Positions 26,099 to 34,869 of a stretch of 64,000 nt of DNA are shown piece by piece. Position 1 is the stretch's first letter, and every line of letters starts with the position of its first letter. The notes under the pieces were generated by a model. That model ran no database searches and was not told the origin of the DNA. It saw only the letters and a program-made list of their open reading frames with translations. The stretch covers positions 186,001-250,000 of the forward strand of contig JAGIAT010000003.1 in the NCBI GenBank assembly GCA_017744715.1, written 5' to 3'. The position numbers and the translations under genes are program-made. This DNA comes from Niabella sp. GTDB taxonomy: Bacteria; Bacteroidota; Bacteroidia; Chitinophagales; Chitinophagaceae.

Positions 26099-27352
26099 TT
26101 ACCAAAGCAGGTAACGGGTACGCCGGCAGGTACGGTTACTTATACGTACGATGCGGGCGGTAATAAACTTACGAAGCAAACTGTAAGTGAAACCCGGCAA
26201 TATATTGGCGGGATTGAATTTACCGGCGGTACTATAGATCTTTTACATACAGAAGCAGGCATTGCCCGTAATAACAGCGGTACTTATACCTACGAGCTTT
26301 CGCTTTCCGATCACCTGGGCAATACCCGGATCGTTCACAATACTGCAGGAACCGTGTTGCAGCAAATCGACTATTACCCCTTTGGTTTGGATATAAAACG
26401 GACTCAGGCGATCCCCAACAAATATCTTTACAACGGTAAGGAAAAGCAGGAAGAACTGGTACAGTATGATTATGGCGTGCGGTTTTATGATCCTGCTATA
26501 GGGCGTTGGCATGTGGTTGATGCGTTGTCTGAAAAGACAGTTGATCAATCTCCTTATTCTTATGTATTTAATAATCCTATTGCTTTTATAGATCCCGATG
26601 GAAATTCTGGCACTTCTACTCATACAGATAAGTATGGTAAAGTTATTGCCGTATATGATGACGGGGATTTGGGAGTTTACAAACATGATGATGTCAGTAA
26701 GTGGGATAAAAAAAGCACATTATCTAATTTAGGTGATGGTGTAACAAAAATGGGAGAAACCGAATATTGGGATGAGTTTGCTATGCACAATGCAACAAAT
26801 GATATAGTACAAACAGGAAAAAATGGAAACTTTGCAGATCCTGATGCCCATATCAATTTTGGTGTTTCACAAGACAGCTATGTTCAAGGATTAAATAACG
26901 AATATATTAGTACAGGAAAAAATAATATCTCTACAACCGCAAAAAATATACTTCAAACCAAATCGGGAAATGGAGGAGATTATGATATAAAAGTCAAATT
27001 AGGCGCTAGAGAAGGATATTTATATAATGGCAAGTATACATCTGGTGAATCGTTGGGCAATCGATTATTTGGCATGAATGTTTCTGCTCTTTACGACTAC
27101 AATTCTTTTACGATAAAGTTAGTATATAACAAAGAAGGCTTTTTTAAAGATGTCATGAAAGTAGCTGGTGCCTATCACAACAGGCAAAATAAAGTAAATA
27201 ATGAAGTTCTTCCGCCGTACTATGGAGAAATTAATTATTCTGGAAGAAGTATCGTTCATGGCTTTTTTAAGAGTGGCGCTACTTCATATATGAACAGATT
27301 TCAGAATTACGGTAATGGTGCCACTTATGGGTATAAAAAATTAAAGTTGTAA
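26060..27352 (+). CDS. orphan RHS core plus C-terminal toxin cassette (5'-truncated)
   Basis: An open frame of 430 aa whose homology starts at LPKQVTG (26099), inside what is a YD repeat in the complete upstream RHS protein. It has the full RHS core (SDHLGNTRIVH, YYPFGLDI, YLYNGKEKQEEL, YGVRFYDPAIGRWHVVD, NNPIAFIDPDG), then a tip of about 250 aa. The tip pattern D-I-K...GKYTSGESLGNRLFGMN...GAYHNRQNK somewhat recalls polymorphic toxin type 44, tentatively. It has no signal peptide or DUF6443 domain, so it is not secreted as such and is probably a donor cassette. The next gene begins one base after its stop. Confidence 0.75.
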   Translation: MNSSCTIIYRLSFLPKQVTGTPAGTVTYTYDAGGNKLTKQTVSETRQYIGGIEFTGGTIDLLHTEAGIARNNSGTYTYELSLSDHLGNTRIVHNTAGTVLQQIDYYPFGLDIKRTQAIPNKYLYNGKEKQEELVQYDYGVRFYDPAIGRWHVVDALSEKTVDQSPYSYVFNNPIAFIDPDGNSGTSTHTDKYGKVIAVYDDGDLGVYKHDDVSKWDKKSTLSNLGDGVTKMGETEYWDEFAMHNATNDIVQTGKNGNFADPDAHINFGVSQDSYVQGLNNEYISTGKNNISTTAKNILQTKSGNGGDYDIKVKLGAREGYLYNGKYTSGESLGNRLFGMNVSALYDYNSFTIKLVYNKEGFFKDVMKVAGAYHNRQNKVNNEVLPPYYGEINYSGRSIVHGFFKSGATSYMNRFQNYGNGATYGYKKLKL

Positions 27353-27353
27353 G

Positions 27354-27782
27354 ATGAAAACAAATAACAAAGTAATGCTTTTTATTATGGTTGTTTTTGG
27401 AGCAAACTGCAACGTTAATCTAAGCCCCAAAAAAGAAAGGCTTTTTGTTGTTGAAGAGAAAAAAATTAACGATAAAAATACTTTTTTTTGGTTTAGAGGA
27501 ACAGGACAAATTACTCATAATGAGATTAGTTATTTTCAAATAACTAATGATAGATGTAAACTATCTATCAAAAATGCTGATGCATATTGTAATGATCCTG
27601 TTCAGATAGATAATATTAAAAATGACACCATTTTTATATTATCTATCTCAGAGATAGTACCTATTAAAGCAAATAAACACTTTAAAATACAGATGGTTCC
27701 TTACTCAATAGAGCTTTATGACACAAATAAAAAACCAGATAGAGCCAAGCAATATTTTTTGGATTCTTTGTGTAAGAAATAA
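27354..27782 (+). CDS. putative lipoprotein immunity protein of the second RHS cassette
   Basis: A 142-aa protein with a hydrophobic N-terminus ending FGANC, a possible lipobox (Cys19). The mature part is Lys/Asn/Asp-rich with several beta-prone strands and belongs to no recognised family. It starts one base after the orphan RHS tip, the position of an immunity gene. A lipidated antidote would suit a toxin acting in the periplasm. After its stop there is a perfect hairpin at 27812-27829 (AGTCCGA-AGTG-TCGGACT) without a T-tract. Confidence 0.6.
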   Translation: MKTNNKVMLFIMVVFGANCNVNLSPKKERLFVVEEKKINDKNTFFWFRGTGQITHNEISYFQITNDRCKLSIKNADAYCNDPVQIDNIKNDTIFILSISEIVPIKANKHFKIQMVPYSIELYDTNKKPDRAKQYFLDSLCKK

Positions 27783-27938
27783 ACAACAAAGCGGTTCGTT
27801 ATCGGTCTTTTAGTCCGAAGTGTCGGACTATTCGCGGTATGTTATAGTGCATAGCGTATTTTTTTAAGGGTTCTTTGACTGGTTTACAGGAAAGGCTGTT
27901 AGCAGTTTTATTAAGCAACAAAAAAAGTGTATAGATAG

Positions 27939-28754
27939 GGTTATGATTGTGGCGCAAGGTTCTACGATCCTGTAATCGGGAGGTGGCATGTGATAGACCC
28001 GCTGGCAGATCAGATGCGCCGGTCTTCCCCCTATAATTACGCTTTTGACAATCCGATACGGTTTATTGATCCGGATGGGATGGTTCCTGTTCCAGGCGCT
28101 GAGGAACTGGCAACATGGGCAAGAATGAGGGCCGCAGAGCGCGACAATTTGCCTCCAGATGAATGGGAGGTTTATCGCGTTAATGGGACAGCGACAGAGG
28201 TCAAGCATCTTTCAAATAAAGGCGGAGAAGACAGGGACTATATTCACTATATCGATGACATTCTCACAGGGAAAGAGCTGAAAACAAAGAGGCATACGGT
28301 GGATGTAAAGGTTCACTATAAAGTGGTGGTAGTAGGCGATCATCCCGAATTGTTTGTAGATAGAATTCCGGGATTTAAAATACAAAAATCCAAATTCGGC
28401 CCACAGGCAATAGAACCCACTTCCAATCCGATTGAATTTTTACTCGGTGCTTTACCTAGCTTAGTAGAGCGGGCAACATTGGCACTGGCCTCTAGAGGGG
28501 TAAGTTCCATGGCAAGTAAAACTTTACCCGAACTACAGAGTATAGCAAAACAAAAATCTTCCTTGTTCAGGCAATTATTTGGGACAAATGAAAAAGGTGC
28601 ACAAGCAGTTTTGGATAATATTAAAAATGTAAAAATACCTGAAGGGCTTTCAAAGGAGGCTATGCAGGCTTATCGCGAACTAATTAATAGAGTTGGGGTT
28701 CCCAGAGGAACACAGGCTATTAGAGCCAAAATTTTAGACGAGTTGTTAAAATAG
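27939..28754 (+). pseudogene. third orphan RHS C-terminal cassette (core cut at its 5' end)
   Basis: The frame, entered directly after a stop at 27936-27938, reads [48 protein letters not shown] in overlapping parts, which is the distal end of an RHS core. About 225 aa of tip follow, ending [14 protein letters not shown]...[11 protein letters not shown]. The only initiation codons are GTG or internal, and no DHLGNTR block remains. The tip is not recognised; its last 100 aa are helical. It is likely an unexpressed donor module, followed by two small genes that may be its immunity genes. Confidence 0.65.
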
Positions 28755-28830
28755 AAACATGCTTATAATCTTATTTCTTAAAAACATATTTAAACTTTAT
28801 TACTGTTATAAGACGATATCACCAGATATC

Positions 28831-29223
28831 ATGAAAATTGAAAATATTTTCTATTCAAAAGACTTTGATTCCAAAGAGAATGAAGGGTTTATTGGTTTTT
28901 TTGATTGGCTTAGAAAATCCGATTCAGATATAACGGGAATCCGGCTTTGCTATTTTGAGCACCACGGGTATAACGAGGCGTTAAAAAGATACCCATACGT
29001 CAAACCAGCAAATGAGGGAAAATGGATGGAAATTTTATTTGAAAACAATGAATATAACCCTGATCTTAGTGGAGATCAGGATTTCACCAATAATTATGTT
29101 TACAAATCAGACACCAATTCATATCTCTTTACCTTTGGACTAGATCATCTGACAAAAAAGGAATTAAATAGTTTATCCAAATTTTGTGAAGTAATAACCG
29201 AAGAAGCATTGAGAAGCCGTTAG
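28831..29223 (+). CDS. putative immunity protein (unrecognised family)
   Basis: A 130-aa acidic soluble protein from the ATG at 28831; an earlier in-frame start at 28759 would add 24 residues. It has no signal peptide. GFFDWLRKSDSDITGIRLCYFEHHGY, KWMEILFENNEYN and FTFGLDHLTKKELNSLSKFCEVI are its notable segments, with a mixed alpha/beta layout like many cytoplasmic immunity proteins. It lies 76 bases after the third RHS tip and six bases before another small gene. Confidence 0.6.
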   Translation: MKIENIFYSKDFDSKENEGFIGFFDWLRKSDSDITGIRLCYFEHHGYNEALKRYPYVKPANEGKWMEILFENNEYNPDLSGDQDFTNNYVYKSDTNSYLFTFGLDHLTKKELNSLSKFCEVITEEALRSR

Positions 29224-29229
29224 TATAAA

Positions 29230-29733
29230 ATGAAAAAGTATGTTGGCAAATTGATTTCTATAAGACTTCAAAAAAGAAAAGAATCAATAGAAGGTCTCGT
29301 AATGGATTATAATGATAATTGGACCTTATTGAGATATAACCCTGTTGACTATGTTGTTGATGGATATATATTGGTGAATAATAAAAAGATTACCGGGTTT
29401 CAACGGGAAAAAGATGAGATTTTTAAAGAAAAACTTATCCGGCTTAAAGGATATTGTAATGATGAAACTGATATGTTACCAATTTCGGATCTCAAGAAAA
29501 TAATAAATGTGTTAGATTCCAAATACAATCTTATTCAGGTTGAACTTAAATCAGAAACCATCGCATATATAGGTAGAGCAATCTTTGTTGACGACAAAAC
29601 GCTCCGCCTCAATACGCTTACCCCTGAGGGAAAAAAAGGGGAAACAATGGTCATTGATCCTGATAATATACGATTTATCCAGTTTGATAACGATTATATT
29701 AACTCTTTAAAGCTATTCATTAGGAGGAAATAA
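29230..29733 (+). CDS. putative immunity-associated protein with a two-part beta-rich layout
   Basis: A 167-aa cytoplasmic protein. The N-terminal part (KLISIRLQKRKESIEGLVMDYNDNWTLLRYNPVDYVVDGYILVNNKKITGF) is a run of beta strands of Sm-like or SH3-like appearance. The C-terminal part repeats the idea (LIQVELKSETIAYIGRAIFVDDKTLRLNTLTPEG...IRFIQFDNDY). This suggests a duplicated small barrel. It is not a family I can name. Its position, six bases after a probable immunity gene in the third cassette, makes a second immunity or accessory role likely. Confidence 0.6.
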   Translation: MKKYVGKLISIRLQKRKESIEGLVMDYNDNWTLLRYNPVDYVVDGYILVNNKKITGFQREKDEIFKEKLIRLKGYCNDETDMLPISDLKKIINVLDSKYNLIQVELKSETIAYIGRAIFVDDKTLRLNTLTPEGKKGETMVIDPDNIRFIQFDNDYINSLKLFIRRK

Positions 29734-29943
29734 ACTTACTTGTAATATTTTTTAGATTAACTGAACTGTTACTATGCGGAACTGTATTTCCATTTCGAAC
29801 GAACACAAAAATAAAACCTTAATGAAATATATAATAAAAAGGACATGCAATCTTTTTGGGATAAAATAAAGGATCTTGAATAATTGTATTCATTGACAAG
29901 AAAAGCACTGGTGTAAAGTTGTTTTTGTTGCTCCTTTCGCTGT

Positions 29944-30258
29944 ATGATGTTCGGAAACGAAAACGAGGTTGCTGCTGTTAATCTTGCTAAAGGTGGCAAT
30001 CGGCTTTTATCTCTGACCAACAAAAGATTGGAATCTACTATTAATGCTTTAGGGCGGGTTAACCTTATATTGAAAAGTTATAAAACAAGAATGGTTGAAA
30101 TAGTTAATGACGATGCCACAACTTTCGACTGGAATAGAGGGGGTGGCTGGTTAAGATCTAATTTAATTGATAGGGAGCGTAAAAAGTTTGGACTTAATGA
30201 CACTCATGGAGTAAGAGTTTATTATTATGGGTTGGGTCAAATTAAACCAGTAAGATGA
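29944..30258 (+). CDS. fourth toxin-type C-terminal fragment (orphan)
   Basis: A 104-aa frame starting ATGATG at 29944. It has no RHS core in front; 29734-29943 holds no recognisable coding sequence. The C-terminal part (TRMVEIVNDDATTFDWNRGGGWLRSNLIDRERKKFGLNDTHGVRVYYYGLGQIKP) has the polar, Gly/Trp/Arg/Asp-rich look of a small enzymatic tip. Its stop overlaps the next gene by ATGA, as toxin and immunity genes often do. It is probably a decayed cassette; expression is doubtful. Confidence 0.5.
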   Translation: MMFGNENEVAAVNLAKGGNRLLSLTNKRLESTINALGRVNLILKSYKTRMVEIVNDDATTFDWNRGGGWLRSNLIDRERKKFGLNDTHGVRVYYYGLGQIKPVR

Positions 30259-30656
30259 GAAAAAAAATGTGCCTCTTTATTTTCCTGTTTTTATCTGCCT
30301 GTAGCTCTAAGGACTTGGGAAAGAACCTCTATGTGTTAGAAGGCGATAGCCTTCAAGATAAAATTATAGTGTATTGTACAGGAAAAAGCTTTGGAGATTG
30401 TATATCGGGATCTTATCTGATACCCAAAAGCTATAACGAACATTTTGATAGTAGCGGTCATTATAAGGAATACGTTGATAATGTCGCATATAACAATGAT
30501 TACATAATTGCTACCACATTCTTTATCCGAGAAAGAAAAAAGAGATATTGGATAATTATTAAAAACACAGAACGTGACAAGTCTATTTTAGGGCCATTAG
30601 ATTATGAGACGTTCTTGCTTGAAAAAAAGAAGAAGGGCATTATTCTTGACTTTTAA
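30255..30656 (+). CDS. putative lipoprotein immunity protein of the fourth cassette
   Basis: A 133-aa protein with a clear lipoprotein signal: LFIFLFLSAC, Cys16. The mature part reads as a small beta-rich domain (LYVLEGDSLQDKIIVYCTGKSFGDCISGSYLIPKSYN) with two further Cys and a Lys-rich tail. The family is not recognised. The ATGA overlap with the preceding toxin-like fragment argues for a toxin/immunity pair. It is the second lipoprotein-type immunity candidate in the island. Confidence 0.6.
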   Translation: MRKKMCLFIFLFLSACSSKDLGKNLYVLEGDSLQDKIIVYCTGKSFGDCISGSYLIPKSYNEHFDSSGHYKEYVDNVAYNNDYIIATTFFIRERKKRYWIIIKNTERDKSILGPLDYETFLLEKKKKGIILDF

Positions 30657-30818
30657 ATTGAGTATCCGTTCTTGATTTAATTTATTGCTCTTCTGTCACA
30701 GATCTGTAGCTAAGGTTTTCGAAAAAATTCAAAAAGTTAAAAGCATATAATTTTTTGAATTTTACTTCTCTTGCCAGCCTTGTTATTATTGAGCCCTTTA
30801 TAATTTCAAGTGAACACC

Positions 30819-30955
30819 ATGGCATCGAAGTAGTAGCCGTACATAATCACATGGTGCACGAAACGCCGAAAGTGTTCTTTCTCCATTACTGGGGCACCGG
30901 CAATGCGGTACAATTGGCAAAAGGTCTTAAAGCGGCATTGGACCAAACCGGACGA
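30819..30955 (+). pseudogene. right copy of the 137-bp repeat: detached DUF1259 3' end
   Basis: Encodes GIEVVAVHNHMVHETPK and onward to ALDQTGRKS and a stop, in frame and without disruption, but with no DUF1259 N-terminal part in front. It matches 17161-17297 at 131 of 137 bases; four of the six differences are synonymous. It sits 33 bases from the 3' end of the GH5 gene and marks the right limit of the RHS island. It may be the original, displaced 3' end. Confidence 0.88.
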
Positions 30956-30988
30956 AAATCATAAATAACAAACAGGTTGCCAGGGAAA

Positions 30989-32005
30989 CTACTGTTGTTT
31001 CACCATGGACGTACGTAGGTATTGCCGCACCATGTGCCCCCACTGTTTGATATCGGTCTCCTGCCATCCGCCGTCCGACGGCGCAGAAGGCTGCAGCACC
31101 GAACAGGTTTCTTTCTTATCTGCAACAGACCAGGCCACCCAGCTGATCTTCCAGCTGCCAAGCAACTGCATCCATTTATCCCACTCCACAGCATCAATCG
31201 GGCCATCGCCTGTTGCTTCCATACCGGCACATTCTGAAACAAAAACAGGCAGGCCGGTCTTCAATGCATCCGCTGCCCTGTTTCTAAGGCCCTGCTTATG
31301 GGTAGCCGCATAAAAATGCAGGCTGTACATCAGGTTCGAAAAGGATTTTATCGGATCTGCGGCCACCAGGTGCAGGTCCTGATCCCAATGCGGTGATCCT
31401 ACCAGGATGATATTATCCGGATCGTATTTGCGGATACCCCGGATCACGGCCTCCGAATACGCTTTTACCTCCGGCCAGGATTCTTTATCCGGCTCGTTAA
31501 AAATTTCATAGATCACGTTGGGCAAATGTCCATACGTTTTAGCCATCTGTTCAAAAAAAGCCACTGCTTCTTTCTCCTGGATATTGTGGCTATGCCAATC
31601 GATAATTACATAAATGCCCTCCCGCACACAGGCATCTATTACATTACGAACCAACCGCACCGATTCCCCGGGGTCTTTTAAATACCCCTTTTCCGGCTCA
31701 ATACCCATCGCCGCACGCAGTACGGTTACCTTCCAGTTATGGACCAGCTCCCTTACCGCACCTTCATTATAAAACCGCGGCCACCAGTTATGCCACCCAA
31801 AACTCATACCTTTTAACACTACCGGTTTACCCTGCCGGTCAACCAGCTGGTGTCCTTTTACCTGCAGGCTTCCATGCCTGGCAACCGGCGTTGTGGAAAC
31901 CGATACCCGCTGCGCCCAAAGCAAGGAAGGCAAAAAAGAGCAGTACAGAAAAACAGCGATCCCTGGTACAGGCTTCGCCAATAATTTGCATAATAGACGT
32001 GTCAT
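30989..32005 (-). CDS. GH5 family endoglucanase (cellulase), secreted
   Basis: A 338-aa protein with a signal peptide ending near LLWAQ (residue 32). The GH5 TIM barrel shows VTVLRAAMG, YVIIDWHSH (134-140), YEIFNEP with acid/base E171, HFYAATH, and the nucleophile E258 in VFVSECAG, then the late WVAWSVADK block. Its length is normal for subfamily 2-like bacterial endoglucanases. It would hydrolyse internal beta-1,4-glucan bonds outside the inner membrane. The gene is convergent with the RHS island and lies 33 bases from the detached DUF1259 end. Confidence 0.92.
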   Translation of the reverse strand: MTRLLCKLLAKPVPGIAVFLYCSFLPSLLWAQRVSVSTTPVARHGSLQVKGHQLVDRQGKPVVLKGMSFGWHNWWPRFYNEGAVRELVHNWKVTVLRAAMGIEPEKGYLKDPGESVRLVRNVIDACVREGIYVIIDWHSHNIQEKEAVAFFEQMAKTYGHLPNVIYEIFNEPDKESWPEVKAYSEAVIRGIRKYDPDNIILVGSPHWDQDLHLVAADPIKSFSNLMYSLHFYAATHKQGLRNRAADALKTGLPVFVSECAGMEATGDGPIDAVEWDKWMQLLGSWKISWVAWSVADKKETCSVLQPSAPSDGGWQETDIKQWGHMVRQYLRTSMVKQQ

Positions 32006-32081
32006 CCTTAAATAAATGCGGTCATGGAATATAAAGTACCTGTTGCGAAGTTAAACGAGTTATGCTAAAATCCGGTTCAGC

Positions 32082-32106
32082 TGCGAAGCCAGGGATCGAA
32101 CCCAGG
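32082..32106 (-). repeat. detached tRNA-fMet 3'-end sequence (att-like)
   Basis: A 21-base exact match (32082-32102) to the 3' end of tRNA-fMet (33750-33770), covering the acceptor 3' strand and most of the T-arm. Beyond it the sequence diverges and there is no D-arm or anticodon arm. The stretch also pairs with a downstream ATCCGCAGCT, giving a stem with AGCTGCG. Together with the real tRNA it brackets the acyltransferase gene, as attachment-site duplicates do. Confidence 0.6.
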
Positions 32107-32142
32107 GCTGCCAGATAACCATTAAGTCTTATCCGCAGCTTT

Positions 32143-33249
32143 CTATCCCATCTTTTTTCTCAGCCATTTGCGCACTGGCTCATCATACCATTTTAAACTG
32201 GCATAGGCCAACAGCATACTACCTGCCAGGATCAACAAGGCATAGGGCCAGGCCTGTGCAATGCCAATGCCTTTATGATTACTGATCCAGGCAACATAAA
32301 AATATACCAACGGATAATGTACCAGGTATAGCGGATAAGAGATATCACCTAAAAATTTGCATATTCTGCGTTCCCGCCGGGTATGCATCACGCCGCTGGC
32401 GCCCATGTAAACAATAAGTGGAAAAACAAAAATGATACATATGGCTTCATAAACGCCATTCATCCAAAGGTGTTTTGCACCGCCTATGCGCGGCATGTAT
32501 AACACGAGCGTAACCAGGAGGCTGCACCATAAAAAAGCATGTTTGATGCGGGTGGGTTTAGCAACCCGGGAAAGCAGCAAGCCGGCAAAGAAAGGATACA
32601 TCGTCCGGGTAATACCCACGCGCACCTGTTCGGCGTTTAGCGTCCAACCGCCACTCACATCACCGTTTGTAATGGCCAGGTGTGCAAGCGCTATGGCAGC
32701 AATCAACACCAGGATGCCCAGTACTGTTTTCGAACATTTCCGGATACCGATGGCGTACAGGATGTTGGCAATGTATTCAAAAAATAATGACCAGCCTACA
32801 CTGTTGAGGGGGTGCATTTCCTCCCAGCCCCGGATATCCAGTGATAAGGGAACCGGCAGAATCGTATAACCGATAAGCAGTACCAGCAGCATTTTCCAAA
32901 GGGGTATGGTATGAATGAGGGGCCAGATCGTTGAATCGGTGAAATAAAAACCGGTTGCGCCAAGGATCATCCCTAACACCACCATCGGTTGAAGCCGTTC
33001 GATCCGTCGCTTAAAGAACATTCCTACAGACATCTTGTGCCAGCGGTCATCATATGCATAACCGATCACAAAGCCAGACAACAGGAAGAAAAAGTCAACA
33101 GCCAGGTAACCGTGGTTAACCAGGATGTCCAGGTGCCCGGTTCCCAATGGCTCGGTTAAATGAAACGTTACCACGATAATGGCTGCAACGCCACGCAGTC
33201 CATCCAATATGGGATAATGCGGTTTTGTAGGGAGACTATTATTATTCAT
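32143..33249 (-). CDS. acyltransferase 3 family membrane protein (OafA-like)
   Basis: A 368-aa protein from the ATG at 33249; the frame is open to 33321 but that extension is hydrophilic and the family begins near YPILDGLRGVAA. It has the catalytic His in VTFHLTEP, the GYLAVDFFFLLSGFVIGYAY block and about ten membrane segments, typical of Acyltransferase_3 proteins that O-acetylate sugars or surface glycans. The target is unknown. The gene stands alone between the tRNA-fMet gene and a detached copy of that tRNA's 3' end, so it may be cargo of a small integrated element. Confidence 0.88.
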   Translation of the reverse strand: MNNNSLPTKPHYPILDGLRGVAAIIVVTFHLTEPLGTGHLDILVNHGYLAVDFFFLLSGFVIGYAYDDRWHKMSVGMFFKRRIERLQPMVVLGMILGATGFYFTDSTIWPLIHTIPLWKMLLVLLIGYTILPVPLSLDIRGWEEMHPLNSVGWSLFFEYIANILYAIGIRKCSKTVLGILVLIAAIALAHLAITNGDVSGGWTLNAEQVRVGITRTMYPFFAGLLLSRVAKPTRIKHAFLWCSLLVTLVLYMPRIGGAKHLWMNGVYEAICIIFVFPLIVYMGASGVMHTRRERRICKFLGDISYPLYLVHYPLVYFYVAWISNHKGIGIAQAWPYALLILAGSMLLAYASLKWYDEPVRKWLRKKMG

Positions 33250-33715
33250 GGGTCTTTGAACAGGAGGCTTAGCGTAATCAGAAGCGTAACCATTTATGCG
33301 GCGCTGGTCCGGAGCCTTCATACAGTAAATCAGCTGCTGCCGGAGTGAGCATAACCGGCGGATAAAGCAATATTTTTCTTTTCGTGCATGTAACTACCGG
33401 GTGGCATAAACCAGGCAAATTCTTCAGAACCTCAATCGGCATATATTCAGTTATCGTTATAAAAAATGCCATTTGTTGGCTTTATAAAAATAAGCAGGCC
33501 ATGGATCGCAATGTGATCAAATCGTATCAAAAACCTGGCAGATTGTCTCATTGTTGCGCTCACCCCGGTTTTCATAAGACCTAACGATCTTTGAAGTTGT
33601 TCCAGCGGACATAACATTTGGATGAACAATAACGGTGTTTTAGGGCACCGGGCTTTCGACGTTATTTTTACCCCCCGCATTCAGATACTGCAATAAAATA
33701 AAACAACGGAAAATA
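33250..33715. other. intergenic stretch between acyltransferase and tRNA-fMet
   Basis: About 465 bases, with no supported gene on either strand and no clear promoter. The short open frames here have no recognisable content. Confidence 0.4.
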
Positions 33716-33741
33716 AAAAATCCCACTAAAAAGTGGGATTT
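33716..33741 (-). terminator. intrinsic terminator after tRNA-fMet
   Basis: On the minus strand ATCCCACT pairs with AGTGGGAT around TTTT, then TTTTTTATTTT. It lies eight bases after the tRNA 3' end. Confidence 0.85.
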
Positions 33742-33748
33742 GATTTAG

Positions 33749-33820
<72 letters not shown>

Positions 33821-33930
33821 CTGCAAAGATAGGGGAAAAAACTGAACGCACAAAACAATTGAAAAGAATCTTTACATTTTTATTGTTTTAATATTTTAAT
33901 ACTCAGTTACTGGTGGTGTTTATAAAAAAA

Positions 33931-33968
33931 AGAATGTCAGTTCCGCTGCCTGCGGCGCTGACATTCTC
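33931..33968 (-). terminator. intrinsic terminator of the RRM gene
   Basis: GAATGTCAG pairs with CTGACATTC, with GC pairing continuing inside the arms, followed on the minus strand by a run of eight T. It is 74 bases after the RRM stop. Confidence 0.85.
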
Positions 33969-34041
33969 TCTCCTATTTACCTGCAATTACATTTTCCGAA
34001 GATCCTGTAGCAGGAATTGATGCTTTAATTAAAAAGCAGGC

Positions 34042-34323
34042 TTACCATTTGTTGGCATAAGAGCGGTTGTTGCTCTTTTCTTCTCTTGGCCGGGCTTCTG
34101 TTACTTTAATTGCGCGTCCGTCTACGGTACCGCCGTCCAGTTCTTTAATCGCTTTCCGTGCCGCCTCATCATCCGGCATTTCTACAAATCCAAAACCACG
34201 GCTACGGCCGGTGGCTTTATCAGTAATAACCCGCGCAGAGCTTACTTCACCATACTCAACAAAAAATTCCCTGAGATCTTCATCCCGAACGATGAAGCTT
34301 AAATTTGAAACATAAATGTTCAT
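34042..34323 (-). CDS. RRM-domain RNA-binding protein
   Basis: A 93-aa single-RRM protein with RNP2 IYVSNL (3-8) and RNP1 RGFGFVEM (42-49), then a short polar tail rich in Arg, Glu, Lys and Asn. Bacterial RRM proteins of this size occur in Cyanobacteria and Bacteroidota and bind single-stranded RNA; targets are unknown. It is preceded by a long AT-rich leader of about 130 bases, counting from the promoter element at 34467-34460, and followed by a strong terminator, so it is a single-gene unit. Confidence 0.95.
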   Translation of the reverse strand: MNIYVSNLSFIVRDEDLREFFVEYGEVSSARVITDKATGRSRGFGFVEMPDDEAARKAIKELDGGTVDGRAIKVTEARPREEKSNNRSYANKW

Positions 34324-34459
34324 AAAAAATGAAAAAATTTAAAATAAAAAATCTTTGAAAAAAATCAGTGTAAGTAGAGGCCTGTAAACCGGATGCAGCG
34401 ATTGCTTAGCAGATCAGGTAGCAAACATTACAAAATGTATTCCCTTCAAACGAACCGCG

Positions 34460-34467
34460 CAAAGGTA
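34460..34467 (-). promoter_or_regulatory. -7 promoter element (TACCTTTG) of the RRM gene
   Basis: TACCTTTG fits TAnnTTTG and predicts a start near 34453 and a leader of about 130 bases. A TTTG lies upstream but at only 14-base spacing. The stretch 34470-34860 beyond it holds no supported gene. Confidence 0.45.
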
Positions 34468-34869
34468 AGTGGTTACTGTTACAAACGGAATCTTTTGTGG
34501 CTGTTCGACTCAATTTTTCGGCGAAGCAGGCTTCTTTTTCCATATTTTCGTTACAATACCACAAGGGTTGGTCAAATTTCTGCTGCATTGCGCCGTTGTG
34601 CCGCCTCTTTTTCTTGATATTTTATACAAGGCACCGGCGGATTTTACCGGGAAATGGTTATTCTGCTACCGGGCGGGAGCCGGCATCCGCTGGAATAAGA
34701 CCGGCGCTTTACGGGAGGAAAATAATTGAATAATCCAACGTATATATACCTGCTAAAGCCCCGTCCCGTAAGGGATTCAGCAATAGCTCCATCGAAAGTA
34801 AACAGGCTCAAAAAAGCGTGTGGCCGCTCCTGCTTTCAAATCCAATGATGCCCGTTTTCTTTTAACAAC

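Larger units (their letters stand above)
17161..30955. mobile_element. RHS polymorphic-toxin island inserted at the 3' end of the DUF1259 gene
   Basis: About 13.7 kb between directly repeated DUF1259 3' ends. It contains one complete RHS pair, four toxin-type C-terminal cassettes and their candidate immunity genes, several of them markedly AT-richer than the flanks. The ancestral order was probably DUF1259 gene, then the convergent GH5 gene. No integrase or transposase was found inside, so the insertion route (site-specific element that lost its integrase, or homologous exchange) is open. Confidence 0.6.

Noticed and set aside
32082-32145. Possible second complete tRNA gene
   Set aside because: Acceptor ends can pair, but D-arm and anticodon arm are missing and the T-stem is broken; treated as a detached 3' end.
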